Notes: generated by a model from the letters alone, not told the origin. A DNA stretch of 45,330 nucleotides from Pseudomonadaceae bacterium (GCA_019747075.1 JAIERF010000190.1:1-45330), one strand, 5' to 3'. Numbered from the stretch's first letter, positions 1-11,328 are shown. A program made the numbers and translations.

Positions 1-168
1 ATCACCAAGATGCTCGACCTGCTGCACCCGATGTACCAGGCCACCGCGGCCTACGGCCACTTCGGCCGCACCCCGGAACAGGTCACCGTGGGCGACGATA
101 CCTTCACCACCTTCACCTGGGAAAAAACCGACAAGGCCGCCGACCTGCGCGCCGCCGCCGGTTTGTAA
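1..168 (+). CDS. metK: S-adenosylmethionine synthetase MetK, C-terminal 55 residues (5' end outside window)
   Basis: The reading frame is open from base 1 and stops at TAA 166-168. The visible residues contain AAYGHFGR, then [15 protein letters not shown] and the terminal LRAAAGL, the usual C-terminus of Pseudomonas MetK. The enzyme makes S-adenosylmethionine from ATP and methionine in the cytoplasm. This fits the neighbourhood, because ahcY and metF of the same methyl cycle lie 6.6 kb downstream. A rho-independent terminator follows 20 bases after the stop, so metK is the last gene of its transcript. The catalytic parts are outside the window and cannot be judged. Confidence 0.93.
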   Translation: MTKMLDLLHPMYQATAAYGHFGRTPEQVTVGDDTFTTFTWEKTDKAADLRAAAGL

Positions 169-187
169 ACCCAGCGCTGCACGACAC

Positions 188-215
188 AAGCCCCGCCCTG
201 TGCGGGGCTTTTTCT
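188..215 (+). terminator. Rho-independent terminator after metK
   Basis: AAGCCCCGC at 188-196 pairs with GCGGGGCTT at 202-210 around a five-base loop. Five T follow or overlap the stem end, then CTTG. It separates metK from ligB. Confidence 0.88.
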
Positions 216-278
216 TGTCTGGCCGATCCCTCCGGCAAAAAAACCGCGAACCGCTAGGCTGCATCCATCGCCCATTGA

Positions 279-1964
<1,686 letters not shown>

Positions 1965-2042
1965 GCTGACGCCCACGACAGTGCCGGATAGACTGACCGC
2001 ACGATCAACAAGTATTCCCCTCGGCTGACGCCCGAGCGCCTG

Positions 2043-2843
2043 ATGAGTTTTCCCATGCGCCCATCGTTATTGCTGGCCTTGCCCCTAACCCTGCTACCCA
2101 TACCGGCGCTGGCCGAGCAGGCTGCGTTACGTATCTGCTACGAAGCGGAAGACGCACCACCCTTTATTGGCGACCATCAGTCAGCAACCCCTGGCCTCCT
2201 TCTGGAGCTGGTCAAATCGGCAGCCCAACAGCTTGATCTGCCCCTCGAGTTTCAGCGTCAGCCTTGGAAGCGCTGCATCCTGCAACTACAAAGCGGTCAG
2301 AGCGATGGCATCTTTGCTGCCATCTGGCAGGCTGATCGCGATGCCTGGGGCCAGTTCCCCGGACGCGATGCCGAACATGGAAAACCGGTAAACCGCGAAT
2401 ATCGACTCTGGCAAGTCGAGTACCCGATCATCACCCGTATCGGCAGCCCTTTGCAGTGGGATGGCCAACGATTCAGCGGCTTGCAGTATGGCCTCAGCGC
2501 GCCTCTGGGCTATATCGCCAGCCAGCGCCTGCAAGAGCTCGGCGTGCTGGCCAGCGCCAGCTTGAGCGCAGAGAAATCCTTGAAATTGGTAGCCTTGGGC
2601 CGCCTGGATGGCTACGTCATTGAACGCCAGATCGGCACCACCCACATCCGCGAGCTAGGCCTGCAGTCCAACCTGAAGACCCTGCCCATTCCACTGCTTC
2701 AAGCCGACTGGTATTTGCCGCTGTCACACCGCTTCACTGACCAGCATCCCGAACTGGCCCAGCGTTTCTGGCAGGCCCTGCGCGAACAACGCCAGCGCCA
2801 AGGCACCGAGCTCAGCCAGCGCTACCTGCAGGCAAGCGACTGA
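2043..2843 (+). CDS. Periplasmic solute-binding protein, SBP_bac_3-like (transporter substrate-binding domain)
   Basis: The product has 266 residues, with a clear signal peptide ending LPIPALA before Glu25. The mature start, RICYEAEDAPPFIG, resembles the first strand of family 3 (amino-acid/polar compound) binding proteins. A central FAAIWQADRD segment and the later LVALGRLDGYVIE (the hinge-return region where DAAI or DGYV is common) support this. Homologues in Pseudomonas are numerous, often orphan, and act as periplasmic sensors or binding proteins rather than as parts of an ABC operon. No permease or ATPase gene is adjacent, so the ligand cannot be inferred. ATG 2055 is an alternative start. 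The 3' end overlaps the convergent GNAT gene by 32 bases. Confidence 0.78.
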   Translation: MSFPMRPSLLLALPLTLLPIPALAEQAALRICYEAEDAPPFIGDHQSATPGLLLELVKSAAQQLDLPLEFQRQPWKRCILQLQSGQSDGIFAAIWQADRDAWGQFPGRDAEHGKPVNREYRLWQVEYPIITRIGSPLQWDGQRFSGLQYGLSAPLGYIASQRLQELGVLASASLSAEKSLKLVALGRLDGYVIERQIGTTHIRELGLQSNLKTLPIPLLQADWYLPLSHRFTDQHPELAQRFWQALREQRQRQGTELSQRYLQASD

Positions 2844-3324
2844 GCGCAGCCGCGCTTCGCTGAAAATGGATCAGCGCCAGACGCTCGCCACTTTTCCCAA
2901 CGCGCTCTTCCACGCCACAGGGCACAAAGCCCAACTGCGGATACAGCAGTAAGCCGGCGACGTTCTGGTTGAAACAGGACACCTGCACTTCACAGGCCTG
3001 ATGATGGGCAAAGGCGCGAACCAGCATCTGCTCGATCAAATAGCGCGCCACCCCACGCCCGCGAGCCGCCGGCGCCACCATGACGTTGCCGATGGCGCAG
3101 ACACCGCCGGTTTCCCAGCGATAGAAGTTGGCAAACGCCACCACCGCGCCCTCCAGCAGCACCACCGTCGAGTCGCTGCGCTGGTCGATGGCCGCCTGCA
3201 ATTGCCCAGGGGTCAGCGGGAAATCCGCCTTGGGGAAACAATAAAAAAGCTCGGCCGGGCTTTGGGTAAACGCACAAATCGCCGCCAGGTCCTGCTCAGC
3301 CACTGGCCGGTGAGTCAATGTCAT
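2812..3324 (-). CDS. GNAT family N-acetyltransferase
   Basis: This 170-residue protein has the single GNAT fold. The acetyl-CoA pyrophosphate-binding motif A is seen as NVMVAPAARGRGVARYLIEQM, with RGRGVA at residues 88-93, followed by NQNVAGLLLYPQLGF, the usual motif B (N...A..LY...GF). Members transfer acetyl from acetyl-CoA to small-molecule amines, antibiotics or protein N-termini. The substrate cannot be read from the sequence. The gene is transcribed towards the solute-binding protein gene and its last codons overlap that gene. It is divergent from the DUF6482/cryptochrome group and shares with it a 181-base intergenic region. Confidence 0.85.
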   Translation of the reverse strand: MTLTHRPVAEQDLAAICAFTQSPAELFYCFPKADFPLTPGQLQAAIDQRSDSTVVLLEGAVVAFANFYRWETGGVCAIGNVMVAPAARGRGVARYLIEQMLVRAFAHHQACEVQVSCFNQNVAGLLLYPQLGFVPCGVEERVGKSGERLALIHFQRSAAALSRLPAGSAG

Positions 3325-3440
3325 CGCCTTAATCCTCCCTGATCGTCACCCGCAAACACGCGGATCTGGCAAGGCTAAGCAGTCATCAGCAACCTGTCCA
3401 CAGACCACGCAGCACAACGCCGGAGAGCCACGCAACGCGA

Positions 3441-3500
3441 TAAACCTATACAAGGATTAAATTTACACCTATTTTTGTACAACTTAATCCAAGCGGTACA
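3441..3500. promoter_or_regulatory. AT-rich control region with TATACA/TTTACA/TGTACA/GGTACA boxes ahead of the cryptochrome group
   Basis: In the 181-base gap between the GNAT gene and DUF6482, an unusually AT-rich stretch holds TATACA (3447-3452), TTTACA (3462-3467), TGTACA (3476-3481) and GGTACA (3495-3500). It also holds the inverted repeat GGATTAA (3454-3460) / TTAATCC (3484-3490). Pseudomonas LitR/PplR light regulators are reported to bind T(G/A)TACA-N12-TGTA(C/T)A ahead of photolyase and cryptochrome genes. The boxes here are similar but none has the exact N12 spacing. The assignment as a light operator is inference. Confidence 0.35.
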
Positions 3501-3505
3501 CCCCC

Positions 3506-3811
3506 ATGAATCTGCCGCAGTTGCTTTTGCATGCCCAGCACGGCCAGGTCGAGGAGCTCAACCTGATCTCCATCGAAGGCGGCATCTACCTGCTGGAAAT
3601 CCGTCTCGACGGCCAGCCACAGTTGCTCCGTGACGAGCGCGGGCAAACCCTGCGCCTGCGCTCGGTGGAGCACGCCCGCGACCTGCTGCAAGAACTGCCG
3701 CCGCTGCCCTTTCACCTGATCCATGCGGTGGTGCATGAGGAAATGTGCGGCCTGCCCGCCGGCCCACAGCAGCGCCTACGGGTGCCGATCAGTCTGGCGT
3801 GCCAGTGGTAA
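3506..3811 (+). CDS. DUF6482 family protein
   Basis: A small cytoplasmic protein of 101 residues with no signal peptide or membrane segment. It starts MNLPQLLLHAQHGQVEELNL, continues with a beta-rich core (GGIYLLEIRLDG, LRDERGQTLRLRSVEHARDLL) and ends [11 protein letters not shown] recognise it as the DUF6482 family that is common in pseudomonads; no function is known to me. Its stop codon (TAA 3809-3811) overlaps the probable GTG start of the cryptochrome/photolyase gene, so the two are likely translationally coupled. It is therefore the first gene of a three-gene group. The ribosome-binding site is weak, since the bases before ATG are mostly C. Confidence 0.78.
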   Translation: MNLPQLLLHAQHGQVEELNLISIEGGIYLLEIRLDGQPQLLRDERGQTLRLRSVEHARDLLQELPPLPFHLIHAVVHEEMCGLPAGPQQRLRVPISLACQW

Positions 3812-5346
3812 GCCCCTGCCGGCGCCTGGCGTTGGTGCTCGGCGACCAGCTGTCCTTTGACCTGGCCTCGCTGCGCGATCTGGACCCAACTCAGGACGCC
3901 GTGTTGCTCGCCGAAGTGGCCGCCGAAACCGACTACGTACCCCACCACCCGCAGAAGATCGCGCTGCTTTTCAGCGCCATGCGCCACTTTGCCGAGGCCC
4001 TGCGCCAGCGCGGCTGGCGCGTGCACTACGTGACCCTGGACGACCCAGACAACAGCGGTTCGCTACCCAGCGAACTACGGCGCTGGGCCGAGCTGCTGCA
4101 GGCGACGGAAATCCACCTCACCGAATGCGGGGAATGGCGCCTGGAACAGGCACTGCGCGATTCTGGGCTGGCCTTGAACTGGCACAGCGACAGCCGTTTT
4201 CTCTGTACCCGCGAGCGCTTTGCCCAGTGGGCCGACGGCCGCAAGCAACTGCGCATGGAATATTTCTACCGGGAAATGCGCCGCAGCAGCGGCCTGCTGA
4301 TGCATGGCGATGGCACGCCCGAGGGCGGCGCCTGGAACTTCGACGCCGAGAACCGCAAGGCGCTGCCCAAGCAGGTCAAGGCGCCGCTGCTGGCACGCTT
4401 TGCCGCCGACGCCATCACCCAGGACGTGCTGACCTTGGTACGCGAGCGCTTCAGCCATCACTACGGCACCTTGGACGCCTTCGATTACCCGGTCACCCAC
4501 GCGGAGGCCGAGGCGCTCTGGCAGCATTTTGTCGAGTTTGCCCTGCCGGCATTCGGCGACTATCAGGACGCCATGGCCGTCGGTGAACCCTTTCTGTTTC
4601 ACGCGCGGATCAGCGCCGCTCTGAATATCGGCCTGCTCGATGTGCGCCAGTTGTGCGCCGATGTCGAAACTGCTTACCGCCGCGGCCAGGTGCCGCTGAA
4701 TGCCGCCGAAGGCTTTATCCGCCAGTTAATCGGCTGGCGCGAATACGTGCGCGGCATCTACTGGCTGCACATGCCCGAGTACGCCCAGCGCAACGCCTTC
4801 GGCAACACCCGACCGCTGCCGGCGTTCTACTGGACCGGCAAAACCAAGATGAAGTGCATGAGCCAGGCCATCGGCCAGACGCTGGAATACGCCTATGCCC
4901 ACCATATCCAACGGCTGATGGTCACCGGCAACTTCGCCCTGCTGGCCGGCATCGTGCCGAGCCAGGTCTGCGACTGGTACCTGGCGGTGTATATGGACGC
5001 CTTTGACTGGGTCGAGCTGCCCAACACCCTGGGCATGGTGATGCATGCCGACGGCGGTTATCTCGGCAGCAAGCCGTATTGCGCCAGCGGCCAGTACATC
5101 AAGCGCATGTCCAATTACTGCGGCGACTGCGCCTACAAAGTCAGCGACAGCACCGGCGAGCAGGCCTGCCCGTTCAACGCGCTGTACTGGCATTTCCTGA
5201 TGCGCCATCGCCAGCAGTTGGGCGGCAACCAGCGCCTGGCCATGGTCTACAAAAACCTCGCGCGCATGCCGGATGCCAAGCAACAGGCGCTGTGGCAGCG
5301 CGGCGAAGACCTGTTGGCGCGCCTGGATGCCGGAGAGTTGCTGTGA
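3805..5346 (+). CDS. Fe-S bacterial cryptochrome/(6-4) photolyase-like protein (PhrB/CryB family)
   Basis: This flavoprotein of about 513 residues belongs to the deoxyribodipyrimidine photolyase-related (FeS-BCP) family. The N-terminus [13 protein letters not shown] and the following [18 protein letters not shown] closely resemble Agrobacterium PhrB. The C-terminal half has [17 protein letters not shown] and the FAD-site [19 protein letters not shown]. Counting from GTG 3805, cysteines 351, 439, 442 and 455 have exactly the spacing of the [4Fe-4S] ligands of PhrB (350, 438, 441, 454). Such proteins repair (6-4) photoproducts or act in blue-light signalling; which one applies is not decidable here. 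GTG 3805 (or GTG 3799) is preferred to the upstream ATG 3745, because the family starts a few residues before LGDQLS. Starting at 3805 gives overlap and likely coupling with DUF6482. Confidence 0.9.
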   Translation: MVSPCRRLALVLGDQLSFDLASLRDLDPTQDAVLLAEVAAETDYVPHHPQKIALLFSAMRHFAEALRQRGWRVHYVTLDDPDNSGSLPSELRRWAELLQATEIHLTECGEWRLEQALRDSGLALNWHSDSRFLCTRERFAQWADGRKQLRMEYFYREMRRSSGLLMHGDGTPEGGAWNFDAENRKALPKQVKAPLLARFAADAITQDVLTLVRERFSHHYGTLDAFDYPVTHAEAEALWQHFVEFALPAFGDYQDAMAVGEPFLFHARISAALNIGLLDVRQLCADVETAYRRGQVPLNAAEGFIRQLIGWREYVRGIYWLHMPEYAQRNAFGNTRPLPAFYWTGKTKMKCMSQAIGQTLEYAYAHHIQRLMVTGNFALLAGIVPSQVCDWYLAVYMDAFDWVELPNTLGMVMHADGGYLGSKPYCASGQYIKRMSNYCGDCAYKVSDSTGEQACPFNALYWHFLMRHRQQLGGNQRLAMVYKNLARMPDAKQQALWQRGEDLLARLDAGELL

Positions 5347-5359
5347 GCCAGGCCCTGCC

Positions 5360-5503
5360 GTGAACAAAAGCAGCCTACCGAGCAAAATCTGTGTGGTCTG
5401 CGCTCGGCCATACAGCTGGCGCAAGAAATGGGCACGCTGCTGGGACGAGGTGCGCTATTGCTCCGAGCGCTGCCGACGGCACAAAGGCGCGGCGCCTCAG
5501 TAG
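5360..5503 (+). CDS. DUF2256 small zinc-ribbon-like protein
   Basis: A 47-residue protein starting at GTG 5360, thirteen bases after the photolyase stop. It contains [19 protein letters not shown] followed by [11 protein letters not shown], that is CxxC and CxxxC pairs with the conserved [13 protein letters not shown] between them. This is the DUF2256 signature, a putative treble-clef/zinc-ribbon fold of unknown role. From general knowledge DUF2256 genes are often beside cryptochrome or photolyase genes, so the linkage is unlikely to be accidental. The last bases overlap the stop of the convergent cytochrome c' gene (5497-5503). Confidence 0.85.
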   Translation: MNKSSLPSKICVVCARPYSWRKKWARCWDEVRYCSERCRRHKGAAPQ

Positions 5504-5961
5504 TCGCGAAACTCCTGGTGGCAGGCCTTGCAGGCCGCCTCGACCTGATTCAGCGGCGCGGCCAACGCCTTGGGCGTCAGCGGCTTCTGCGCGGTGGCGG
5601 CGAGCAAGTCGGCGCTGCGCATTTCCAGCTGGCGGGCCAGTTCATTGAAGCGCTGCTGGTTCTGCCAGACCTCGTCCTTGGCGCTGCTCTTGCCTTCGTC
5701 GCGCACCTGGGGGAAGTGCTGCCACGGTGTCTTGACCAGGCTGTCGAGTTGACCGGCGCCGGCGACAAAATCCGCCTCATTGAAACTGATACGACCGCGC
5801 AGCATGCCGCCCAGCTGTTCGCTGGTCTTGAGCATCTGCTTGAAGATGGCTTTGCGCTGCCCCAGCGGAGAGTTTGGATCGAGGCGCTCGCACGCCGCCA
5901 GGCTGAGGCCGGCCAGCACGATAACGAGAAGTTTGGATTTAAACGAAAGGGTGCGCGGCAT
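5497..5961 (-). CDS. Cytochrome c'-type protein, predicted lipoprotein
   Basis: This 154-residue protein has the C-terminal haem site C144-K-A-C147-H148 (in [15 protein letters not shown]), typical of class II (c') cytochromes, whose four-helix bundle binds a five-coordinate haem near the C-terminus. The middle has helices such as [21 protein letters not shown] and DLLAATAQ, consistent with the fold. The N-terminus is a lipoprotein signal with lipobox LAAC24, so the mature protein is probably anchored to a membrane on the periplasmic side. Cytochromes c' bind NO and CO or transfer electrons; the actual role is not shown. It is convergent with the cryptochrome group and 69 bases downstream of the MAPEG gene, possibly co-transcribed with it. 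Confidence 0.85.
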   Translation of the reverse strand: MPRTLSFKSKLLVIVLAGLSLAACERLDPNSPLGQRKAIFKQMLKTSEQLGGMLRGRISFNEADFVAGAGQLDSLVKTPWQHFPQVRDEGKSSAKDEVWQNQQRFNELARQLEMRSADLLAATAQKPLTPKALAAPLNQVEAACKACHQEFRDY

Positions 5962-6030
5962 GGCGAAAACTGACTACCTGAAGCAAAGGGTCGCCAGTAT
6001 CCGCCGCTACAGCCGCCTGTCAAAGGCCGA

Positions 6031-6417
6031 TCAGGACGCGACGACGAACAGGCTGACGATAATACCCATGCCGACACCCCAGACCAGGCTGCGCAACACG
6101 CCTAGGTCGCGGATATAGCAGAAGGTGTAGAGCACTCGACTGATGACGAAGGCCACCGCCAGGGCATTCAGGGTCGACTGCTCGGCGCCGCCGGCCAGAT
6201 GGGCAATGATCACCGCGGCGGCAAACGCCGGGGTCACTTCGAAGCCATTCAGCTGCGCACTGGCCGCCCGCTTGCGCGCGCCCTCCAGCGTGGCGAGAAA
6301 GGCCCGCGGGTCACTGTTCTGCTTGGGGCCAAAGTCGCCACCAGTGAACTTGGCGTAGCCAGTGGCCAGGTAAGGGAGACAAATCGCGATCAGTACACAC
6401 CAGTAGGCAAGGGTCAT
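6031..6417 (-). CDS. MAPEG family membrane protein
   Basis: The product has 128 residues and four hydrophobic segments: about residues 3-20, 63-77, 83-101 and 107-126. Between them lie the family hallmarks NSDPRAFLATLEGARKRAASAQLNGFE and the RVLYTFCYI motif of MAPEG (membrane-associated eicosanoid/glutathione metabolism) proteins. Bacterial members are inner-membrane proteins, some with glutathione transferase activity; substrates are mostly unknown. It is transcribed on the minus strand toward the cytochrome c' gene and is divergent from ahcY, with a 380-base region between them. Confidence 0.88.
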   Translation of the reverse strand: MTLAYWCVLIAICLPYLATGYAKFTGGDFGPKQNSDPRAFLATLEGARKRAASAQLNGFEVTPAFAAAVIIAHLAGGAEQSTLNALAVAFVISRVLYTFCYIRDLGVLRSLVWGVGMGIIVSLFVVAS

Positions 6418-6533
6418 GGCAATTCCATTTCTGCATTATTGGAGACTGCAGCCTGCCGAAAAGCGGCGTCCGGCGCCATGACCGCGTTGCCATTCCCGTC
6501 TGGCAATTCGCTCAAGCACGCGACAGAAAGCCG

Positions 6534-6562
6534 TGGGCGAAGCCGCCGGCCTTGGCTATAAT
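6534..6562 (+). promoter_or_regulatory. Predicted ahcY promoter (-10 TATAAT)
   Basis: A perfect -10 hexamer TATAAT lies at 6557-6562, about 45 bases before the SAH riboswitch. The best -35 at 17-base spacing is TGGGCG (6534-6539), which is poor. Transcription would begin near 6569 and include the whole riboswitch. Confidence 0.55.
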
Positions 6563-6607
6563 CGTCCAGCTTTACCGCGGCCCGGCTCCTGCCGACCGCT
6601 CCCGCCA

Positions 6608-8204
<1,597 letters not shown>

Positions 8205-8211
8205 TGCGCAG

Positions 8212-8253
8212 GATGGCTTGGCCGGTTGTTGAAAAACAACCTGCCAAGCCATC
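8212..8253 (+). repeat. Long perfect stem-loop with GAAA tetraloop between ahcY and metF
   Basis: GATGGCTTGGC (8212-8222) pairs with GCCAAGCCATC (8243-8253). After one C/U mismatch, GGTTGTT (8224-8230) pairs with AACAACC (8235-8241), closed by a GAAA loop (8231-8234). That gives 18 base pairs. No T-run follows, so it is not a classical terminator. A role in RNA stability or partial termination is inferred. Confidence 0.7.
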
Positions 8254-8262
8254 GAGATCCCT

Positions 8263-8290
8263 GGTGGGTCAGCCCCGCGGCTAACCCACC
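8263..8290 (+). repeat. Second inverted repeat in the ahcY-metF spacer
   Basis: GGTGGGT (8263-8269) pairs with ACCCACC (8284-8290), and AGCC (8271-8274) with GGCT (8279-8282), leaving a CCGC loop. It ends 15 bases before the metF start. The wording resembles a dispersed GGTGGGTTA...TAACCCACC repeat that I recall from several gammaproteobacterial genomes, which I cannot verify here. Confidence 0.6.
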
Positions 8291-8305
8291 CTACGGAATT
8301 TTCCT

Positions 8306-9151
8306 ATGTCCCAAGAACGCCGTTACAGCTTCGAGTTCTTTCCGACCAAGACCGAAGCCGGGCATGAAAAACTGCTGAATGTGGCGCGCCAACTGGCCGG
8401 CTACAACCCCGATTTCTTCTCCTGCACCTACGGTGCCGGTGGCTCCACCCGTGACCGCACGCTGAACACCGTGTTGCAGCTGGACGGCGACATCAAGGTG
8501 CCGACCGCCCCGCACCTGTCCTGCGTTGGCGACTCCGCCGAAGAACTGCGCAGCCTGCTCAAGCTCTATCAGGACGCCGGCATCAAGCGCATCGTCGCCC
8601 TGCGTGGCGACCTGCCTTCAGGCATGGGCATCGCCAGTGGCGAGCTGCGTTACGCCAATGATCTGGTGGAATTTATCCGCCGTGAAACCGGTGATCACTT
8701 CCACATCGAAGTGGCGGCCTACCCGGAGATGCACCCACAGGCGCGCAACTTCGAAGACGACATCGCCAACTTCGTGCGCAAGGCCCGCGCCGGTGCCGAC
8801 AGCGCGATCACCCAGTACTTCTTCAACGCCGACAGCTACTTCTACTTCGTCGAGCGCGTGCGCAGCCTGGGCGTCGACATCCCGATCGTGCCGGGCATCA
8901 TGCCGATCACCAACTACAGCAAGCTGGCGCGTTTCTCCGACGCCTGCGGCGCCGAGATCCCACGCTGGGTGCGCAAGCAGCTGGAAGCCTACGGTGACGA
9001 CATCGACAGCATCCAGGCCTTTGGTGAGCAAGTGATTACCCAGATGTGCGAACAGCTGCTGGCCGGCGGCGCGCCAGGTCTGCACTTCTACACCCTGAAC
9101 CAGGCAGAACCGAGCCTGGCGATCTGGCATAACCTCAAGTTGCCACGCTGA
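8306..9151 (+). CDS. metF: 5,10-methylenetetrahydrofolate reductase MetF
   Basis: MetF reduces 5,10-methylene-THF to 5-methyl-THF, the methyl source for homocysteine methylation, using FAD and NAD(P)H. The 281-residue product starts MSQERRYSFEFFPTKTEAG (the conserved FEFFPPK-like motif) and has the TIM-barrel landmarks TYGAGGSTRDRT, IVALRGDLP, EVAAYPEMHPQA and ITQYFFNADSYFYFV, then VPGIMPITNYSKLARF and GLHFYTLNQAE. All are typical of the family. It lies downstream of ahcY, so homocysteine release and re-methylation are encoded together. The start is preceded by GGAATTTTCCT, a modest ribosome-binding site just after the 8263-8290 hairpin. Confidence 0.96.
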   Translation: MSQERRYSFEFFPTKTEAGHEKLLNVARQLAGYNPDFFSCTYGAGGSTRDRTLNTVLQLDGDIKVPTAPHLSCVGDSAEELRSLLKLYQDAGIKRIVALRGDLPSGMGIASGELRYANDLVEFIRRETGDHFHIEVAAYPEMHPQARNFEDDIANFVRKARAGADSAITQYFFNADSYFYFVERVRSLGVDIPIVPGIMPITNYSKLARFSDACGAEIPRWVRKQLEAYGDDIDSIQAFGEQVITQMCEQLLAGGAPGLHFYTLNQAEPSLAIWHNLKLPR

Positions 9152-9165
9152 ATCGCCGGCTAACG

Positions 9166-9194
9166 CCAGACCCCACGTCAACCGTGGGGTCTGG
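9166..9194 (+). terminator. Strong hairpin after metF lacking a T-run
   Basis: CCAGACCCCACG (9166-9177) pairs perfectly with CGTGGGGTCTGG (9183-9194) around TCAAC. It begins 15 bases after the metF stop. The bases after the stem are CCGCTCAG, not T, so it may act as an RNA 3' stabiliser or a weak terminator. Confidence 0.6.
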
Positions 9195-9210
9195 CCGCTC
9201 AGCCTGACTA

Positions 9211-9239
9211 GTCGCACAAGCGCTTCGCTCTGTTATACT
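9211..9239 (+). promoter_or_regulatory. Predicted extended -10 promoter of rhlE2
   Basis: TGTTATACT at 9231-9239 is an extended -10 (TG-N-TATACT). The -35 region at 9211-9216 (GTCGCA) is weak, as is usual for extended -10 promoters. The implied 5' leader is about 135 bases. Confidence 0.45.
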
Positions 9240-9379
9240 CCGGGCTCCCGTCAGGCTTGCGCCCGGACGCTCGGCAACCACTGCCCAGCTGGACCGGTCG
9301 GGAGTGCGCTATCACACAGCGCCTCACGCCAGACACATCACCCTCTCGGGCAACGCCCGTAATTAAGACAGGATTACTC

Positions 9380-11314
9380 ATGTCCTTTGCTTCCCTCGGT
9401 CTCTCCGAGGCTTTAGTCCGCGCCATCGAGGCTGCCGGCTACACCCAACCGACCCCTGTGCAACAGCGTGCCATCCCTGCCGCCTTGCAAGGTCGTGATC
9501 TGATGGTGGCGGCACAGACCGGCACCGGCAAAACCGGCGGTTTCGCCCTGCCAATTCTCGAGCGTTTGTTCCCTAACGGTCACCCCGACCGCGAACATCG
9601 CCACGGCCCAAAACAACCGCGCGTCCTGGTCTTGACCCCGACCCGCGAACTGGCCGCCCAGGTGCATGACAGCTTCAAGCTGTATGCCCGCGACCTCAAA
9701 TTCGTCAGCACCGTGATCTTTGGCGGCGTTGGCATGAACCCGCAAGTGCAGGCCATGGCCCGCGGTGTCGACGTACTCGTCGCCTGCCCAGGCCGCCTGC
9801 TCGACCTGGCCAACCAGCGCGCCATTGACCTGTCCCACGTGGAAATCCTGGTCCTCGACGAAGCTGACCGCATGCTCGACATGGGCTTTATCCATGACGT
9901 GAAGAAGGTCCTGGCCAAGCTGCCAAGCCAGCGGCAGAACCTGCTGTTCTCGGCGACCTTCTCCAAGGACATCACCGATCTCGCCGGCAAGTTGCTGCAC
10001 AACCCTGAGCGCATCGAAGTCACGCCACCGAACACCACGGTCGAGCGCATCGAACAGCGCGTCTTCCGCCTGCCAGCCAGCCACAAGCGCTCGCTGCTGG
10101 CGCACCTGATTACCGCTGGCGCCTGGGAACAGGTACTGGTGTTCACCCGCACCAAGCACGGCGCCAACCGCCTGGCCGAGTACCTGGACAAGCACGGCCT
10201 GCCGGCCATGGCGATCCACGGCAACAAGAGCCAGAACGCCCGCACCAAAGCCCTGGCCGACTTCAAGGCTGGCCAAGTGCGCATCCTGGTGGCCACCGAT
10301 ATCGCCGCCCGCGGCCTGGATATCGACCAACTGCCTCACGTGGTCAACTTCGAGCTGCCTAACGTCGAAGAAGACTACGTGCACCGTATCGGCCGTACGG
10401 GCCGCGCCGGTCGCAGCGGTGAAGCCATCTCCCTGGTATCTCCAGACGAAGAGAAGCTGCTCAAGGGCATCGAGCGGATGACCAAGCAGAAGATCGCCGA
10501 CGGCGACACCCTGGGCTTCGATCCGACCACCGTGGAAGCGGAAAAACCGGAAGTGCGCGAGCGTCCGGATGTCAGCGGCGGCCGTGGCCGTGGTCCGCGC
10601 GAGCCGCGCGACCCGAACAGCCCACGTGGCGGCGGTGGTGGCGAACGCCATGGCGGCGGCCACAAAGATAAAGGCCAGAACACCGGCAAGGCCAAGCCCG
10701 CCGCGCAGTCGCGCGGCCAGCAGCCGGCACGCGAACAGCGCGCACCGCGCCCAGAGCGTGGTCAGCGCCAGGCGCAAGCCAGCGCCATTCCGACGCCACC
10801 AGCCAACCGCGCGCCGGACGAGTTCCTTGACGACGAGATCGACAACTTCGGCAACCGTGCCGACTACGTCAGCCCGATTCAGAACAAGCCACAAGGTCGC
10901 GGCCGTCGTCCTGGCGCCCCGGCGCCGTCCGGCCCGAGCGCCAGCAATGGCGTAGGTCTGGGTGCTCGCCCGGCCGGTAGCGCCAACAGCCAAGGCCGTC
11001 GTCAGGGTCAACCCGGCGGCGCACGCACTGGCGGCGGTGCCCGTGACGGCCAGCCTCGCGGTGGTCGTGATGGCCAGGCCCGTGGTGGTCGCGCCCCAGC
11101 TCGCGATACGCGTACCGATTTCAGCCGCAGCGACTCGCAGCGTCAGGAACCGGCCGTAAAAGGCCCACGCGACAAGCAGCCGCTGATCGTGCACAAGGAG
11201 TCCAAGCGTGATCTGCTGCCGTCTCCGGAGCAGCTGGAACAACTGGATCAACTGTCCAGCAGCCGCCCACGCGGTGAGAAGCCAGCCCTGCTGACGCGTA
11301 ACCGCGAAAGCTGA
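9380..11314 (+). CDS. rhlE2: DEAD-box RNA helicase, RhlE2-like, with long Arg/Gly-rich tail
   Basis: This 644-residue ATP-dependent RNA helicase has the whole motif set: Q motif PTPVQQ, motif I AQTGTGKT (45-52), [12 protein letters not shown] (160-163), SAT (191-193), the [12 protein letters not shown] region, and [13 protein letters not shown] (335-347). After about residue 395 the sequence becomes low-complexity and rich in R, G, P, Q and A ([20 protein letters not shown] and several [19 protein letters not shown] units). This is a disordered RNA-binding tail of about 250 residues. In P. aeruginosa the homologous gene beside metF is RhlE2, involved in RNA turnover and stress or cold responses. 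ATG 9380 fits the family start [16 protein letters not shown] and follows AGGA; an earlier in-frame ATG at 9257 would add 41 unrelated residues. Confidence 0.93.
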   Translation: MSFASLGLSEALVRAIEAAGYTQPTPVQQRAIPAALQGRDLMVAAQTGTGKTGGFALPILERLFPNGHPDREHRHGPKQPRVLVLTPTRELAAQVHDSFKLYARDLKFVSTVIFGGVGMNPQVQAMARGVDVLVACPGRLLDLANQRAIDLSHVEILVLDEADRMLDMGFIHDVKKVLAKLPSQRQNLLFSATFSKDITDLAGKLLHNPERIEVTPPNTTVERIEQRVFRLPASHKRSLLAHLITAGAWEQVLVFTRTKHGANRLAEYLDKHGLPAMAIHGNKSQNARTKALADFKAGQVRILVATDIAARGLDIDQLPHVVNFELPNVEEDYVHRIGRTGRAGRSGEAISLVSPDEEKLLKGIERMTKQKIADGDTLGFDPTTVEAEKPEVRERPDVSGGRGRGPREPRDPNSPRGGGGGERHGGGHKDKGQNTGKAKPAAQSRGQQPAREQRAPRPERGQRQAQASAIPTPPANRAPDEFLDDEIDNFGNRADYVSPIQNKPQGRGRRPGAPAPSGPSASNGVGLGARPAGSANSQGRRQGQPGGARTGGGARDGQPRGGRDGQARGGRAPARDTRTDFSRSDSQRQEPAVKGPRDKQPLIVHKESKRDLLPSPEQLEQLDQLSSSRPRGEKPALLTRNRES

Positions 11315-11328
11315 TTGGCGCCAGCAAT

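Noticed and set aside
1965..2042. Direct repeat GGCTGACGCCC at about 1965 and 2022 between ligB and the binding-protein gene
   Set aside because: Only two short copies, with no symmetry or matching promoter; likely chance.
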